Assembly: GCA_036654455.1 (NCBI GenBank) | Contig: JAVVRZ010000006.1 | Span: forward strand, 1 to 44,310 | Reading direction: 5' to 3' | DNA from: Clostridia bacterium | GTDB taxonomy: Bacteria > Bacillota > Clostridia > Christensenellales > CAG-314 | Length of the DNA stretch: 44,310 nt | Shown here: in pieces, positions 25,114-34,054 of the stretch | How positions within the stretch are numbered: the first letter of the stretch is position 1 | How the letters are laid out: the number at the start of each line of letters is the position of its first letter | Position numbers and translations under genes: made by a program | The notes under the pieces: generated by a model | Told to the model about the DNA's origin: nothing | Seen by the model: only the letters and a program-made list of their open reading frames with translations | Databases searched by the model: none

Positions 25114-25145
25114 TATTTAGGTCGCAAGACCACACAAAAAGAGAT

Positions 25146-26708
25146 ATGAAAAGTAAACTTAATTTAAATCAAAATTTGGTAAATCAAGCTCGGCAATCTG
25201 CTATGCGGGTTGCCGAACACACCCAACAGTATATCGACTTGCACTCTACCCAAACGGTAGAGCGCGCGGTATGCCGTTTGCTTGGCATTGACGGAGTTAA
25301 CGAAGTAGGCGTTCCTATGCCTAACATCGTCGTCGACCACCTTGCAAACAACAATCACTTAGCTATGGGCGTAGCGTACTACTTAGGCTGTTCGTTACTC
25401 GAAAATGGCCTTAGTCCGCAACAAACCGCCGAAGCAATTAACAAGGGTAAACTCGATTTGTCGAGAGTTAAACCTCGTGAGATAGGCGAAGTTAGAAAGG
25501 CAATCTTTGATATTGCCCGACAGACAATGAAGCGTATTGACGCTAACGTTGCTAAACGCAAAGAATATTTAACAAAATTTGGCGAAAAAGACGGTCCTTA
25601 CATCTATTTGATTGTAGCGACAGGTAATATTTACGAAGACATTACGCAGGCAAAAGCCGCCGCAAAGCAGGGAGCTGACATTATTGCAGTTATCCGCACG
25701 ACGGGGCAAAGCTTGCTTGACTATGTTCCTTATGGAGCGACTATCGAAGGTTTCGGCGGTACTTATGCAACGCAAGAGAACTTCCGCTTAATGCGTTCGG
25801 CATTAGACGAAGTCGGCGAGGAGCAAAAGAGATATATTAGACTATGCAACTATTGTTCGGGACTATGTATGCCCGAAATTGCCTCAATGGGCGCATTAGA
25901 AAGGCTTGACGTTATGCTTAACGATGCGCTATATGGTATTTTATTTAGAGATATCAATATGAAGCGTACTATTGTCGACCAATATTTTTCTAGGGTAATC
26001 AATGGCTACGCAGGCGTGATAATAAATACAGGCGAGGACAACTACTTAACCACAGCCGACGCCGTAGAAGAAGCGCATACTGTGCTTGCCTCGCAATTTT
26101 TAAACGAACAATTCGCTCTTAAAGCCGGGCTACCCGAAGAACAAATGGGCTTAGGTCACGCTTTTGAGATTGACCCAGAGGTAAAAAATGGCTTTGTATA
26201 CGAATTAGCCCAAGCTCAAATGGCTAGGGAAATATTTCCCAAAGCGCCCCTTAAATATATGCCACCAACAAAGTTTATGACGGGCAATATTTTTAGAGGA
26301 CATATTCAAGACGCTTTATTTAATATGGTTACAATTCTTACCGGACAAAAAATACATTTGCTAGGTATGATGACTGAGGCTATTCATACTCCATTTATGG
26401 CAGACCGAGCCTTAGCTATTGAAAACGCTCAATATATTTTCAACACTATGAGCGATTTAGGCAACGAGATTACTTTTGCTAAGGGCGGATTAGTCGAACA
26501 GAGGGCTAACGAAGTTCTAACTAAGGCAACCGACCTACTTCAAGAGATTGAGAAGCTTAAATTGTTTGGCACGCTAGAAAAAGGTATATTTGCCTCAATA
26601 AAGCGGTCGCAAGACGGCGGAAAAGGGCTTAACGGCGTATTTAGCAAGGGAGAGAAATATTTCAACCCCTTTATCGAGCTTATGCTTACAAATAAGGAGG
26701 GCAAATAA
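25146..26708 (+). CDS. kamD: Lysine 5,6-aminomutase alpha subunit
   Basis: A 520-residue TIM-barrel subunit of the adenosylcobalamin- and PLP-dependent mutase that moves the 6-amino group of beta-lysine to carbon 5, giving 3,5-diaminohexanoate. The N-terminus (Q-A-R-x-x-A-x-R-V-A-x-H-T-Q-Q-Y-I), the R-T-T-G-Q-S-L-L-D-Y-V-P segment and the long barrel match KamD in length and order. The ribosome site (AAGAG) is weaker than in the neighbours. The kamE start directly abuts its stop (TAAATG), which suggests coupled synthesis of the two subunits. Confidence 0.95.
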   Translation: MKSKLNLNQNLVNQARQSAMRVAEHTQQYIDLHSTQTVERAVCRLLGIDGVNEVGVPMPNIVVDHLANNNHLAMGVAYYLGCSLLENGLSPQQTAEAINKGKLDLSRVKPREIGEVRKAIFDIARQTMKRIDANVAKRKEYLTKFGEKDGPYIYLIVATGNIYEDITQAKAAAKQGADIIAVIRTTGQSLLDYVPYGATIEGFGGTYATQENFRLMRSALDEVGEEQKRYIRLCNYCSGLCMPEIASMGALERLDVMLNDALYGILFRDINMKRTIVDQYFSRVINGYAGVIINTGEDNYLTTADAVEEAHTVLASQFLNEQFALKAGLPEEQMGLGHAFEIDPEVKNGFVYELAQAQMAREIFPKAPLKYMPPTKFMTGNIFRGHIQDALFNMVTILTGQKIHLLGMMTEAIHTPFMADRALAIENAQYIFNTMSDLGNEITFAKGGLVEQRANEVLTKATDLLQEIEKLKLFGTLEKGIFASIKRSQDGGKGLNGVFSKGEKYFNPFIELMLTNKEGK

Positions 26709-27494
26709 ATGTCAGGTTTATACGACTTATCTAAAAAAAGTACTAATACCACGCTTGACACTAAGCAACTATGCCCTTATGGCGACACAATTAACGACTC
26801 AAAAGTGCAGATTAGCTTTACTTTGCCTATTCCAAACAATGCAAAGGGCAACGAGGCAGCGGCTCTCTACGCAAAGAAGATGGGTATTGCCGAGCCAAAC
26901 GTAGCTTATGCAAGGGCGCTTGACGATAATTTTACCTTTTATGTAGTTTATGGCAGTTGCGTTCATACAATTAATTATGACGAGATAGTAGCGCTAGACG
27001 TTACAAGCGACGTTATGGATATGCGTCAAGTCGACGAATATATCGAGCGTAATATCGGCAGGAAAGTTGTAGTTTTAGGCGCTTCAACAGGTACGGACGC
27101 TCATACCGTAGGTATAGACGCTATTATGAACCGCAAAGGTTTTGCCGGTCACTATGGTCTAGAAAGATATAATATGATTGAGGCTATCAATATGGGTAGC
27201 CAAGTTGCAAACGAAGACTTTATCAAAAAAGCAAGGGAAGTTAAAGCCGATATTTTGCTTGTTTCTCAAACAGTTACGCAAAAAAATATTCATATTGCAA
27301 ATTTAACCGAATTAGTCGAGCTACTAGAAGCCGACAATTTACGCAAAGACGTTGTTTTAATTTGTGGCGGAGCAAGAATTAACCACGAATTAGCCAAAGA
27401 GCTTGGCTATGACGCCGGTTTTGGTTCGGGCAAATTTGCCGAAGACGTTATTTCCTTTGCCGTACAAGAAATGGTCTCACGCAAACTTTTTTAA
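26709..27494 (+). CDS. kamE: Lysine 5,6-aminomutase beta subunit (B12- and PLP-binding)
   Basis: A 261-residue partner of KamD. The cobalamin motif T-D-A-H132-T-V-G supplies the lower axial histidine. The lysine in N-R-K143-G-F-A-G-H-Y-G corresponds to Lys144 of the Acetoanaerobium sticklandii enzyme, which binds PLP. The C-terminal G-G-A-R-I-N-H-E-L-A and G-F-G-S-G segments complete the Rossmann-like B12 domain. AAGGAGG (26694-26700), inside the end of kamD, drives its translation. This enzyme is the presumed client of KamB/KamC encoded upstream. Confidence 0.95.
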   Translation: MSGLYDLSKKSTNTTLDTKQLCPYGDTINDSKVQISFTLPIPNNAKGNEAAALYAKKMGIAEPNVAYARALDDNFTFYVVYGSCVHTINYDEIVALDVTSDVMDMRQVDEYIERNIGRKVVVLGASTGTDAHTVGIDAIMNRKGFAGHYGLERYNMIEAINMGSQVANEDFIKKAREVKADILLVSQTVTQKNIHIANLTELVELLEADNLRKDVVLICGGARINHELAKELGYDAGFGSGKFAEDVISFAVQEMVSRKLF

Positions 27495-27504
27495 GGAGAA
27501 AAAT

Positions 27505-28899
27505 TTGACCAACAAAATTGACCAGCAACTAATCGAAGGACAAGAAGTTAACAATGTCGACCGACAAAATCAAACAAATCAAGACGACGTCGGCAATTCA
27601 AACAGTCCAAAACTGCCTAACGTACTGAGAAATAAAAATTTCTTATTGCTTTTTTTAGGCACGCTTGTTTCTAACGTAGGCAATACATTTTATAGTTTTG
27701 TAGTAAGTTTTTACATTTTAGCTATCACTAATAACAACGCCATTATTCAAGGAGCCTTTCTTGCGACTTGTGGCGTTGTCTTTTTATTGTTTTCGACAGT
27801 AGGCGGAGTGCTTGCCGATAGATACAACAAAGCTAAAATAATTTATATTTGTGATTTTATAAAGGGCGGAATTATTATTATTTCGGCAGTTGTAATTTAT
27901 TTTTGTATTGCAAACGATATGGTTATTCTGCAAATAGTAGTTTTATTTATAATGGGCATAGTCAGTAACATTATTGGCGCAATTTTTTCGCCTGCGACTT
28001 CAAGTTTGACGCCTTATATTGTAAAACCTATGCAACTTCAACAGGCTAACAGTTATTTTAGCGTTTTAAATTCCTTGCAAGGCATAGTAGGTATTTTAAT
28101 TGCCGGCATAATTTATTCCATATTACCGATAATGTGGTTATTTGTTTTAATAGGTATCCTATACGTTTTAAGCGGAATTTCGGAAATATTTATAAGATAC
28201 GACTTTGTTAAGAAAGAAGGGACGATTACTATTAAAAATGTATTTGCCGACTTTGTTCAAGGGATAAGATATCTTAAACCTGAAAAAGCCCTTGTTGGCT
28301 TAATAATGGGCATACTCTTTGTAAATTTCTTTTTAACGCCTTATATGTCTAACGGAGCGCCGTATTTTATTAAGACTTATTTAAACGGCGAATATTTATT
28401 AAGTAGCGTAGTCAAGCCTGAAATGTGGCAGTCAATTTGGTCAGTTTGTGTTGGAGCAGGTTCGCTTATTATGGGTTTGATTGTATCGCATAAAGCGCAA
28501 AAGGCAAAATATGGCAAATCTATTAAGCTGTGGATGTTGCTTATGGCTGTTGCAATGACGATAGCGCCGATTAGTTTTTACATATTTGTATATACAAAGT
28601 TAAGCGTTTCGGCTTATCTAATAATAACCAGTTGTTTGCTATTTTTCTTTGGATTGTCGGTAGTTAATATTAATATTCCCGTCGCTACGATTATACAATC
28701 TAGGGTAGATAAAGATATGCTAGCTAAGGTTTCTAGCGTGCTTAATATTGGCTCAATGGGGTTGACTCCAATAGCCTCAATGTTAGGCGGAGTTATTATA
28801 GGACTATTAGGACTAGGCGCAGTATTAATTTTTTGTTCGGTAGGGTTTTTATTTACGGCGATATTGATTTCGTCAAATAAGTCGATAAATTCCTTATAA
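27505..28899 (+). CDS. MFS transporter at the end of the lysine operon
   Basis: A 464-residue major facilitator with about 12 membrane helices, starting after a hydrophilic N-terminus of about 40 residues rich in Q, N and D. Helix 2-3 loop G-G-V-L-A-D-R-Y-N-K is the MFS motif A, and the overall pattern resembles the MFS_3 (macrolide/enterobactin exporter-like) group. The start is TTG 27505, six bases after AAGGAG (27493-27498); the frame is open further upstream into kamE but that extension has no ribosome site. It is the last gene before the shared terminator, so it is probably lysine-induced. Import of lysine or export of a fermentation amine or acid are both possible; the substrate is not determined. 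Confidence 0.8.
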   Translation: MTNKIDQQLIEGQEVNNVDRQNQTNQDDVGNSNSPKLPNVLRNKNFLLLFLGTLVSNVGNTFYSFVVSFYILAITNNNAIIQGAFLATCGVVFLLFSTVGGVLADRYNKAKIIYICDFIKGGIIIISAVVIYFCIANDMVILQIVVLFIMGIVSNIIGAIFSPATSSLTPYIVKPMQLQQANSYFSVLNSLQGIVGILIAGIIYSILPIMWLFVLIGILYVLSGISEIFIRYDFVKKEGTITIKNVFADFVQGIRYLKPEKALVGLIMGILFVNFFLTPYMSNGAPYFIKTYLNGEYLLSSVVKPEMWQSIWSVCVGAGSLIMGLIVSHKAQKAKYGKSIKLWMLLMAVAMTIAPISFYIFVYTKLSVSAYLIITSCLLFFFGLSVVNINIPVATIIQSRVDKDMLAKVSSVLNIGSMGLTPIASMLGGVIIGLLGLGAVLIFCSVGFLFTAILISSNKSINSL

Positions 28900-28939
28900 A
28901 ATTATCCAGTTTATCTTTTAAAAGCAAATTTTGCGACTA

Positions 28940-28970
28940 AAAAACCTAAAACAATATGTTTTAGGTTTTT
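28940..28970. terminator. Bidirectional terminator between the lysine and ornithine operons
   Basis: AAAAACCTAAAAC and GTTTTAGGTTTTT (28940-28952 and 28958-28970) pair around AATAT, with A and T runs on both sides. It ends the lysine operon on the plus strand and the ornithine operon on the minus strand. Confidence 0.92.
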
Positions 28971-28995
28971 ATTTGTATTTAAATTATTAATAAAT

Positions 28996-30060
28996 TTAAC
29001 CGTTTATATATTTGCGTTTAATATACTTACTTGTAAATAGGTGTAGAATTGCTCCATAGTTTGCGGTGAATGTCAATTTGTCGCCTACCGCATAAGATTT
29101 AGCGCTGTTTGTAATGTCTACGATTAGATGGTCGGAGCTACTGCCTACTATGCTTATATTCTTGTCGTCGGGAGTTAGCCCGTCGCAAATTGTATCTTGT
29201 CTACCTATGGCAAGTATGGCTCGTTTCATTATGCCTTTATCGATATAGGTCATTTTCTCGCCAAAAGCGTTAATCGATGTTTCCCCGATAGGGTAGCTAG
29301 GTTTTTCGAAAACTTCGATAATCTCGCTTTCAAGTCGTACGCAGTCGTGGAACATATTTGGTATTTGCGTAGAATAGGCAGTTTCGAGTCCCAGTATAAG
29401 CGATTCGCCAAGTCTAAGATTGTTAATTTTGCTAGGCATATTTTTTTCAAGAAGTAGTAGCGAGCTAGAATTGCCACCGCTTACGATTTGCAATTTTTTA
29501 TGATATTTTTCTTCGTAACGATTAGCAAGGTTTGCAAGTACGTTCATATTGTCGTTACTTGGTAACACCGAACCATAGCACGTAAGGTTTGCGCCAATTC
29601 CCGCAAGAAATAAGTTGCTACATAGCTCTACTTGCTGGTAATATGCGTCTATATATTCTAAATTGTCGTACATTACGCCTTCTCTAAGGTCGCCTAAATC
29701 AATCATAAGTAATACGCCGTGCTTTTTATCTTGTTTTTTTGCTTCGTTGTTTAGCAAACTAAGCATTTCTATACAAGAATTACAGCTGATGTCGGCATAT
29801 TTTACCGTCTCTTTAATTTGACTTTTTTGAGGCAACCTAAGCAATATTTTGGTCTTAGAGCTTTTAGCGTAGCTTGCAAGGTTTTCAATTCGTGAGTCGG
29901 CAAAGTACTTACAGTCGGTATTTTCAAGTACGTTTACCATCTTTTTGTCGGCGCAGAACACCTTAGTTACAAATGCAGGATAGCAGTTGTGTTTTTTCAA
30001 TTTTTCAATTAAAAAGTCGGCGTTATGTTTAAATTTTGCTAAATCAATAATAATCGGCAT
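28996..30060 (-). CDS. orr: Ornithine racemase
   Basis: A 354-residue PLP enzyme with the alanine-racemase-type TIM barrel. Lys33 in A-F-V-T-K-V-F-C-A-D is the Schiff-base lysine. The start M-P-I-I-I-D-L-A-K-F-K-H-N-A and the D-S-R-I-E-N-L motif match Orr rather than canonical Alr. It supplies D-ornithine, the substrate of OraSE. It closes the ornithine operon, 60 bases after the reactivase gene, with a hairpin between. AAAGAGGTAAAAAC is its ribosome site. A true alanine racemase of different sequence heads the same operon. Confidence 0.9.
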   Translation of the reverse strand: MPIIIDLAKFKHNADFLIEKLKKHNCYPAFVTKVFCADKKMVNVLENTDCKYFADSRIENLASYAKSSKTKILLRLPQKSQIKETVKYADISCNSCIEMLSLLNNEAKKQDKKHGVLLMIDLGDLREGVMYDNLEYIDAYYQQVELCSNLFLAGIGANLTCYGSVLPSNDNMNVLANLANRYEEKYHKKLQIVSGGNSSSLLLLEKNMPSKINNLRLGESLILGLETAYSTQIPNMFHDCVRLESEIIEVFEKPSYPIGETSINAFGEKMTYIDKGIMKRAILAIGRQDTICDGLTPDDKNISIVGSSSDHLIVDITNSAKSYAVGDKLTFTANYGAILHLFTSKYIKRKYING

Positions 30061-30082
30061 TGTTTTTACCTCTTTTTATAAA

Positions 30083-30110
30083 TTAAACAATCTAAATTAG
30101 GATTGTTTAA
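30083..30110 (-). terminator. Intercistronic hairpin between reactivase and orr
   Basis: TTAAACAATC (30083-30092) and GATTGTTTAA (30101-30110) form a perfect 10-bp A/T-rich stem with an eight-base loop. On the minus strand it is followed by TTTATAAAAA, so it could act as a weak attenuator that lowers orr expression. Confidence 0.6.
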
Positions 30111-30120
30111 AAATTAAAAT

Positions 30121-31476
30121 TTATTTAATTGACAGCGTTTGTTTAAGTAGCTCAATCGCCTCGTCTTTGTGCGTTTTTGCCAGTACTCCTAAACTTGCCA
30201 TAATATAATCGTTGTCAAATAGAATTTGTAATTTGTCCACCTTGGGGAAAAGCATAGTTTTATTTGCGTTGATGTTTGCAAGGTTACGCATAATTTGCTC
30301 TCGGTGGGGTAAACGAGTTAACGCTCCGCCCGAAGCGATTAAATATTTAAGGTCGGTCAAATCTTTACCCTGCGTAAGGGTTTGCCTACCGTTGTTTCCA
30401 AAGATATATCTAATTGAGCCTGCGTGACGAGTCAAAGCAATTTTGCCTGCTTGAAGGGTAAGTTCTTCGACAAGTTCGATTTGTTTGTCGCCTACGGGAA
30501 TTGCTTTATATTCGGCTAGCGTAGTAACGATGTCGAAACCAAGTTTTGCCGATAATTCTTGTTCGCCAAGTAAATCAATTAAGTGTCTAGCGTTGATATA
30601 CACGCCTAAGTCGCCCTCGACCGTTCGCTTGCAGTGAGGTTCTGCCTCGATTGCAAGGCTTGCCATTTCGGCGTTGTCGTCGCAAACAGAGTGAATATCC
30701 GTTGTTGCTCCGCCTATATCGATTACGGCTATATTGCCAAGCAGTTCGCTTGCAAGCATTGCGCATTCCATAACTGCGCCCGGAGTAGGTATGATGTTAC
30801 CGCTTACAAGTTTGCGAATATGCTCCATACCTTGCGCCTTAACTATATTTTGTTCAAAAGTCGAGTGAATAACTTTGCGAGTCGGCTCGATGCAAAGGTT
30901 GTCAAGCTGAGGATAAACATTGTCTACAATTTTGCAAGATTTGCCTGCGTCCTCAAAAATTTGGGCTATTTGACCGTCTAAGGCTTTGTTTCCGGCATAA
31001 ACAATAGGGCAGGGCAAATCTGCCTTAGCGAGCAATTCGGCGTTATAGAGCGGTACTTCGGTTGCGCCGTAGTCCGTTCCGCCTGCTAGAAGAATTAGGT
31101 TTGGCTTAGTTTTAATAATTTGCCCTAAGTCGTACTGACTTAATTTGCCTGCGGTTAGCAGTTTAATTATTCCGCCTGCGCCAAGAGCGGCTTCTTTTGC
31201 CGCCCTAACCGTCATTTCGTAAACAAGTCCATGCACCGTCATTTTTAGTCCGCCTGCGGCAGAACTCGTGGCGAGCATTTCTTTGTAGGTGACTTTTTCG
31301 CCTAGCGTCTTTGCAAGGCTATCGATTGCATTGTTTAAGCCAATACAAACGTCGCCTTGCTCGACAGTAGTAGGGGCAAAGCCCTGACCAATAAATTTGG
31401 GCTTTGCTCCTAACATAAAAGCGTTGATTAAAGTTGTGGTTGAGCCGATTTCGGCTACAAGACAATCTATTTTCAT
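30121..31476 (-). CDS. GlmL/MutL-type aminomutase reactivase, ASKHA ATPase
   Basis: A 451-residue protein of the GlmL/MutL family, related to actin/Hsp70-fold reactivases. The phosphate-1 loop is A-E-I-G-S-T-T-T near the start, with L-L-A-G-G-T-D-Y-G in the centre and V-I-D-I-G-G-A-T-T-D as phosphate-2. Such proteins associate with cobalamin-dependent glutamate mutase and ornithine aminomutase and are thought to exchange inactivated cofactor. Its start overlaps the oraE stop as ATGA, so it is made with its presumed client. The family differs completely from KamB/KamC, which would serve the lysine mutase in this genome. A proven symbol is not available. Confidence 0.87.
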   Translation of the reverse strand: MKIDCLVAEIGSTTTLINAFMLGAKPKFIGQGFAPTTVEQGDVCIGLNNAIDSLAKTLGEKVTYKEMLATSSAAGGLKMTVHGLVYEMTVRAAKEAALGAGGIIKLLTAGKLSQYDLGQIIKTKPNLILLAGGTDYGATEVPLYNAELLAKADLPCPIVYAGNKALDGQIAQIFEDAGKSCKIVDNVYPQLDNLCIEPTRKVIHSTFEQNIVKAQGMEHIRKLVSGNIIPTPGAVMECAMLASELLGNIAVIDIGGATTDIHSVCDDNAEMASLAIEAEPHCKRTVEGDLGVYINARHLIDLLGEQELSAKLGFDIVTTLAEYKAIPVGDKQIELVEELTLQAGKIALTRHAGSIRYIFGNNGRQTLTQGKDLTDLKYLIASGGALTRLPHREQIMRNLANINANKTMLFPKVDKLQILFDNDYIMASLGVLAKTHKDEAIELLKQTLSIK

Positions 31477-33689
31477 TTAATATTGTTTAATTTTCTTCTT
31501 TGTTTTACAAGGAAGGTTGCAACGTGAACGCCGTGACTGCCTCTGCCGAAGCCTACGTCAGCGCCGTGTTTAATAGCTAGCTCGTTAGTAACTTGCGTAC
31601 CGCCGGCAACAAACATAAGCTTATCTCTTACGCCCTTCTCTCTTGCGATTCTATCGATGTTAGCAATATTTTTGTAGTGAATGTCGTCGTGACTAATAAT
31701 TGTGCTTGCAAGGATAGCGTCGCAGTTAAGTTCTATTGCGGCGTTGACAATTTTTTCAACAGGAACAGAAGTGCCAAGATAGTGTACTTTGATACCGTAT
31801 TTTTCAATTCCGCCGTGTTTAATGTCAATAATTTCTCTTAGTCCAACCGAGTGTTCGTCTTCGCCGATTGTGCCTGCGACTACGGTCATTGGGTGCTGCT
31901 CGATATCGGCTCTAATTTCTTCGTCGCTCATAATGTCGGGTTCGACAGGTAGAGTTAGCTTGTCTATTTCGATATCGAAGTTTACTTTACCTTTAAGTTC
32001 TATTCTTGTGCCTTCTTGTTCGTGCATAACTTCTCTATTGATTACTTCGGGTTCTAGTAGATTGAGTCGCTTTGCAAGTTCAAGAGCGGCGGCTTCGGCA
32101 ATAAGTTTGTTAGCCGGGAAGAACATTGTAAGAAGTATTGTGCCGTCGGCAAGCCATTCCATCTCGGGTTTGATTAAGTTTTTATCTCTATACTTGTCAT
32201 TTTCCGCCATACGAACGTTGCAGTTGTCGACTTCGTCAAGCTCGTCGATATAGACAATTTTACTGCGGTCTTCTAGCGTGCAACCATTGATTAAGGAAGA
32301 AGGATTATTTACTGCATTTTTATCGTACTGCGCTACGTTATTGTAGCCAAAGTGAGCCGTAACAGGGGCAAAATAATTCTTTTTGCGAGCAAATACTGCG
32401 CCTGCGCCTACGCCACCATTAATTTCCCTAGCAATACCGTCGCCGTTACGCTCGGGATAGAAACCGCTGTCTACAAACATTCCGGCTTCAACAGCTTTGT
32501 AGTAACCGCCTAGACTTATCATTTCTTCTAGGAATAATACCGCTCTTTCTTTAAGTTCTCTTGACTTTTCGCCGATATAACCGTCTTTTTTAAGGGTTAC
32601 AAGGTCTTGTAGTCCGTCAAGCCCTAGCAAGGTTTGTTTTGCCGTGTCGCAAGCCTCAACGTTGTAGATATGCCACGGAACGTTACGACCTTCGTCTGGG
32701 GTGATAGTAGATTGAATGTCTGCGCTAGTCAGTTTGCTTATAAGCATATTGAGAACGTGGGTGACTGTTGCGTCCCTTGTACTTGCCTCAATATATTTTG
32801 TGTTCATTTGAGCCCGCATACGATATTCGTGGAATAAATCTCTTAGCGCTACCGCATAAGGTAGGTCCATATATACGCAGGGCGCAGGGGTTGCTGTTGG
32901 AGGAACGGTTGAGAGACAAATATTGCGTTTGCTTATGCCGACTTTTGCCGAAAATAATGCGTTTATGCCGTGTTGAACCATAAGCTCGGGCGTAACTTTC
33001 CAGGCTTCTCTTGCCGTAGCGTTTGCATTATGCGCTCCGTCAATTTGCGCCATATTTGCGTAAGCGATTAATTTTTTGCTTTCGCAAGCGTCTACAAAAG
33101 AACGAACCATATTAATATTGCGGTAGATTACGTTATATTGCGGGTCTTGGTGACAGCCGTTTACGCCTTCTTCGGCAAATAGAACGGCAATATCAGGGCC
33201 GGCTACGCCTGAAACGTAAGAGTGGTAGTTAATTGGTCTACCGACTTCGTCTTCAATTAAATCAAGGGCTTTGCGTTGCGCGCGAATTTGTTTGCGAGAT
33301 ATTGGAACACCGCCTATTCCTTGCGGAGTACCCTCTATAAGGCTGTCAAAGTGACTCTGTCCAGCCGTACGAATTACCATTATATGGTCTGCGCCGTGAT
33401 GGGCTGCCATACGCATACGGCGAATATCGTCTTCAAAACGACCGCTTGCAATTTCGGTAGTGATTACCGGCATTGGTTGAGGGTCAATATTATTGAAGTA
33501 GTGCGCAGTAGGTAGACCTACGCTGTTTTTTAAATCTTTACTAATTTCTTTGTAAGTAAAAGGCGGTTCGACTTGGTTAGGATTAGGTTCTCTCCACGTC
33601 CAACCGAAGCGACGAGGAACATAATGCTCTAAGTCTTTTAATATTTCTTTTACGTCAAGTTTTTTATTGGGAGGTAGTTGGTAATCCAT
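31473..33689 (-). CDS. oraE: D-ornithine 4,5-aminomutase subunit E (B12/PLP)
   Basis: A 738-residue catalytic subunit that moves the terminal amino group of D-ornithine to carbon 4, giving 2,4-diaminopentanoate. The N-terminal TIM barrel includes R-T-A-G-Q-S-H-F-D-S and the E-G-V-N-G-C-H-Q-D-P segment. The C-terminal B12 domain has D-E-H613-S-V-G with the axial histidine. K624 in D-I-K-H-G-G corresponds to the PLP-binding Lys629 of the Acetoanaerobium sticklandii enzyme. It is a fusion-type relative of KamD plus KamE. Start two bases after oraS, with AAGGAGGAC upstream. Confidence 0.95.
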   Translation of the reverse strand: MDYQLPPNKKLDVKEILKDLEHYVPRRFGWTWREPNPNQVEPPFTYKEISKDLKNSVGLPTAHYFNNIDPQPMPVITTEIASGRFEDDIRRMRMAAHHGADHIMVIRTAGQSHFDSLIEGTPQGIGGVPISRKQIRAQRKALDLIEDEVGRPINYHSYVSGVAGPDIAVLFAEEGVNGCHQDPQYNVIYRNINMVRSFVDACESKKLIAYANMAQIDGAHNANATAREAWKVTPELMVQHGINALFSAKVGISKRNICLSTVPPTATPAPCVYMDLPYAVALRDLFHEYRMRAQMNTKYIEASTRDATVTHVLNMLISKLTSADIQSTITPDEGRNVPWHIYNVEACDTAKQTLLGLDGLQDLVTLKKDGYIGEKSRELKERAVLFLEEMISLGGYYKAVEAGMFVDSGFYPERNGDGIAREINGGVGAGAVFARKKNYFAPVTAHFGYNNVAQYDKNAVNNPSSLINGCTLEDRSKIVYIDELDEVDNCNVRMAENDKYRDKNLIKPEMEWLADGTILLTMFFPANKLIAEAAALELAKRLNLLEPEVINREVMHEQEGTRIELKGKVNFDIEIDKLTLPVEPDIMSDEEIRADIEQHPMTVVAGTIGEDEHSVGLREIIDIKHGGIEKYGIKVHYLGTSVPVEKIVNAAIELNCDAILASTIISHDDIHYKNIANIDRIAREKGVRDKLMFVAGGTQVTNELAIKHGADVGFGRGSHGVHVATFLVKQRRKLNNIK

Positions 33690-33691
33690 TA

Positions 33692-34054
33692 TTATTTGTC
33701 CTCCTTAAATAATTCTTCGGCTACTTGCCAGTATTTACCGGTAAGAAGTTCTAGCCCTGCCTCTCTAACATTTTTGTTGAGGTGCTTTGCCAAGCGGTAA
33801 ATAACATTGCCTACGCCAAAGCCGATTAAGTTGTGTTCGATAGCGCTATTTACAAGAGGTTTAGCTTCTAGGGAAGAAAAACCCATACGTAGTAGAACTG
33901 AACGCTCAATCGACGGCGTTGTATTTTCATAGCCAAGTTTGATAAGCGGGTCGACAAGGTCGCCGGTTAGCTTCCAAAAATAGTCTTCCAACTGCTTATC
34001 GGTTAAATCTGCAAGATGAGCTCGTCTTGTAGCGTAATCGTCGGCTCTTTTCAT
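33692..34054 (-). CDS. oraS: D-ornithine 4,5-aminomutase subunit S
   Basis: A 120-residue small subunit required for OraE activity. The sequence K-R-A-D-D-Y-x-x-R-R-A-H-L-A-x-L-T-D-x-Q-L at the start and the R-M-G-F-S-S-L-E-A segment are characteristic of OraS, and the length matches. It has no cofactor motif, as expected. Its ATG overlaps the ortB stop (ATGA) and is preceded by AAGGAG. The tight order ortB-oraS-oraE suggests stoichiometric production. Confidence 0.94.
   Translation of the reverse strand: MKRADDYATRRAHLADLTDKQLEDYFWKLTGDLVDPLIKLGYENTTPSIERSVLLRMGFSSLEAKPLVNSAIEHNLIGFGVGNVIYRLAKHLNKNVREAGLELLTGKYWQVAEELFKEDK

Noticed and set aside
27403-27504. N-terminal extension of the MFS transporter into kamE
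   Set aside because: The extra 34 codons overlap kamE and have no ribosome site, whereas AAGGAG is correctly placed for TTG 27505.
31593-33515. Several plus-strand frames opposite oraE
   Set aside because: They are antisense shadows of a well-conserved gene, with no start signals and no recognisable product.
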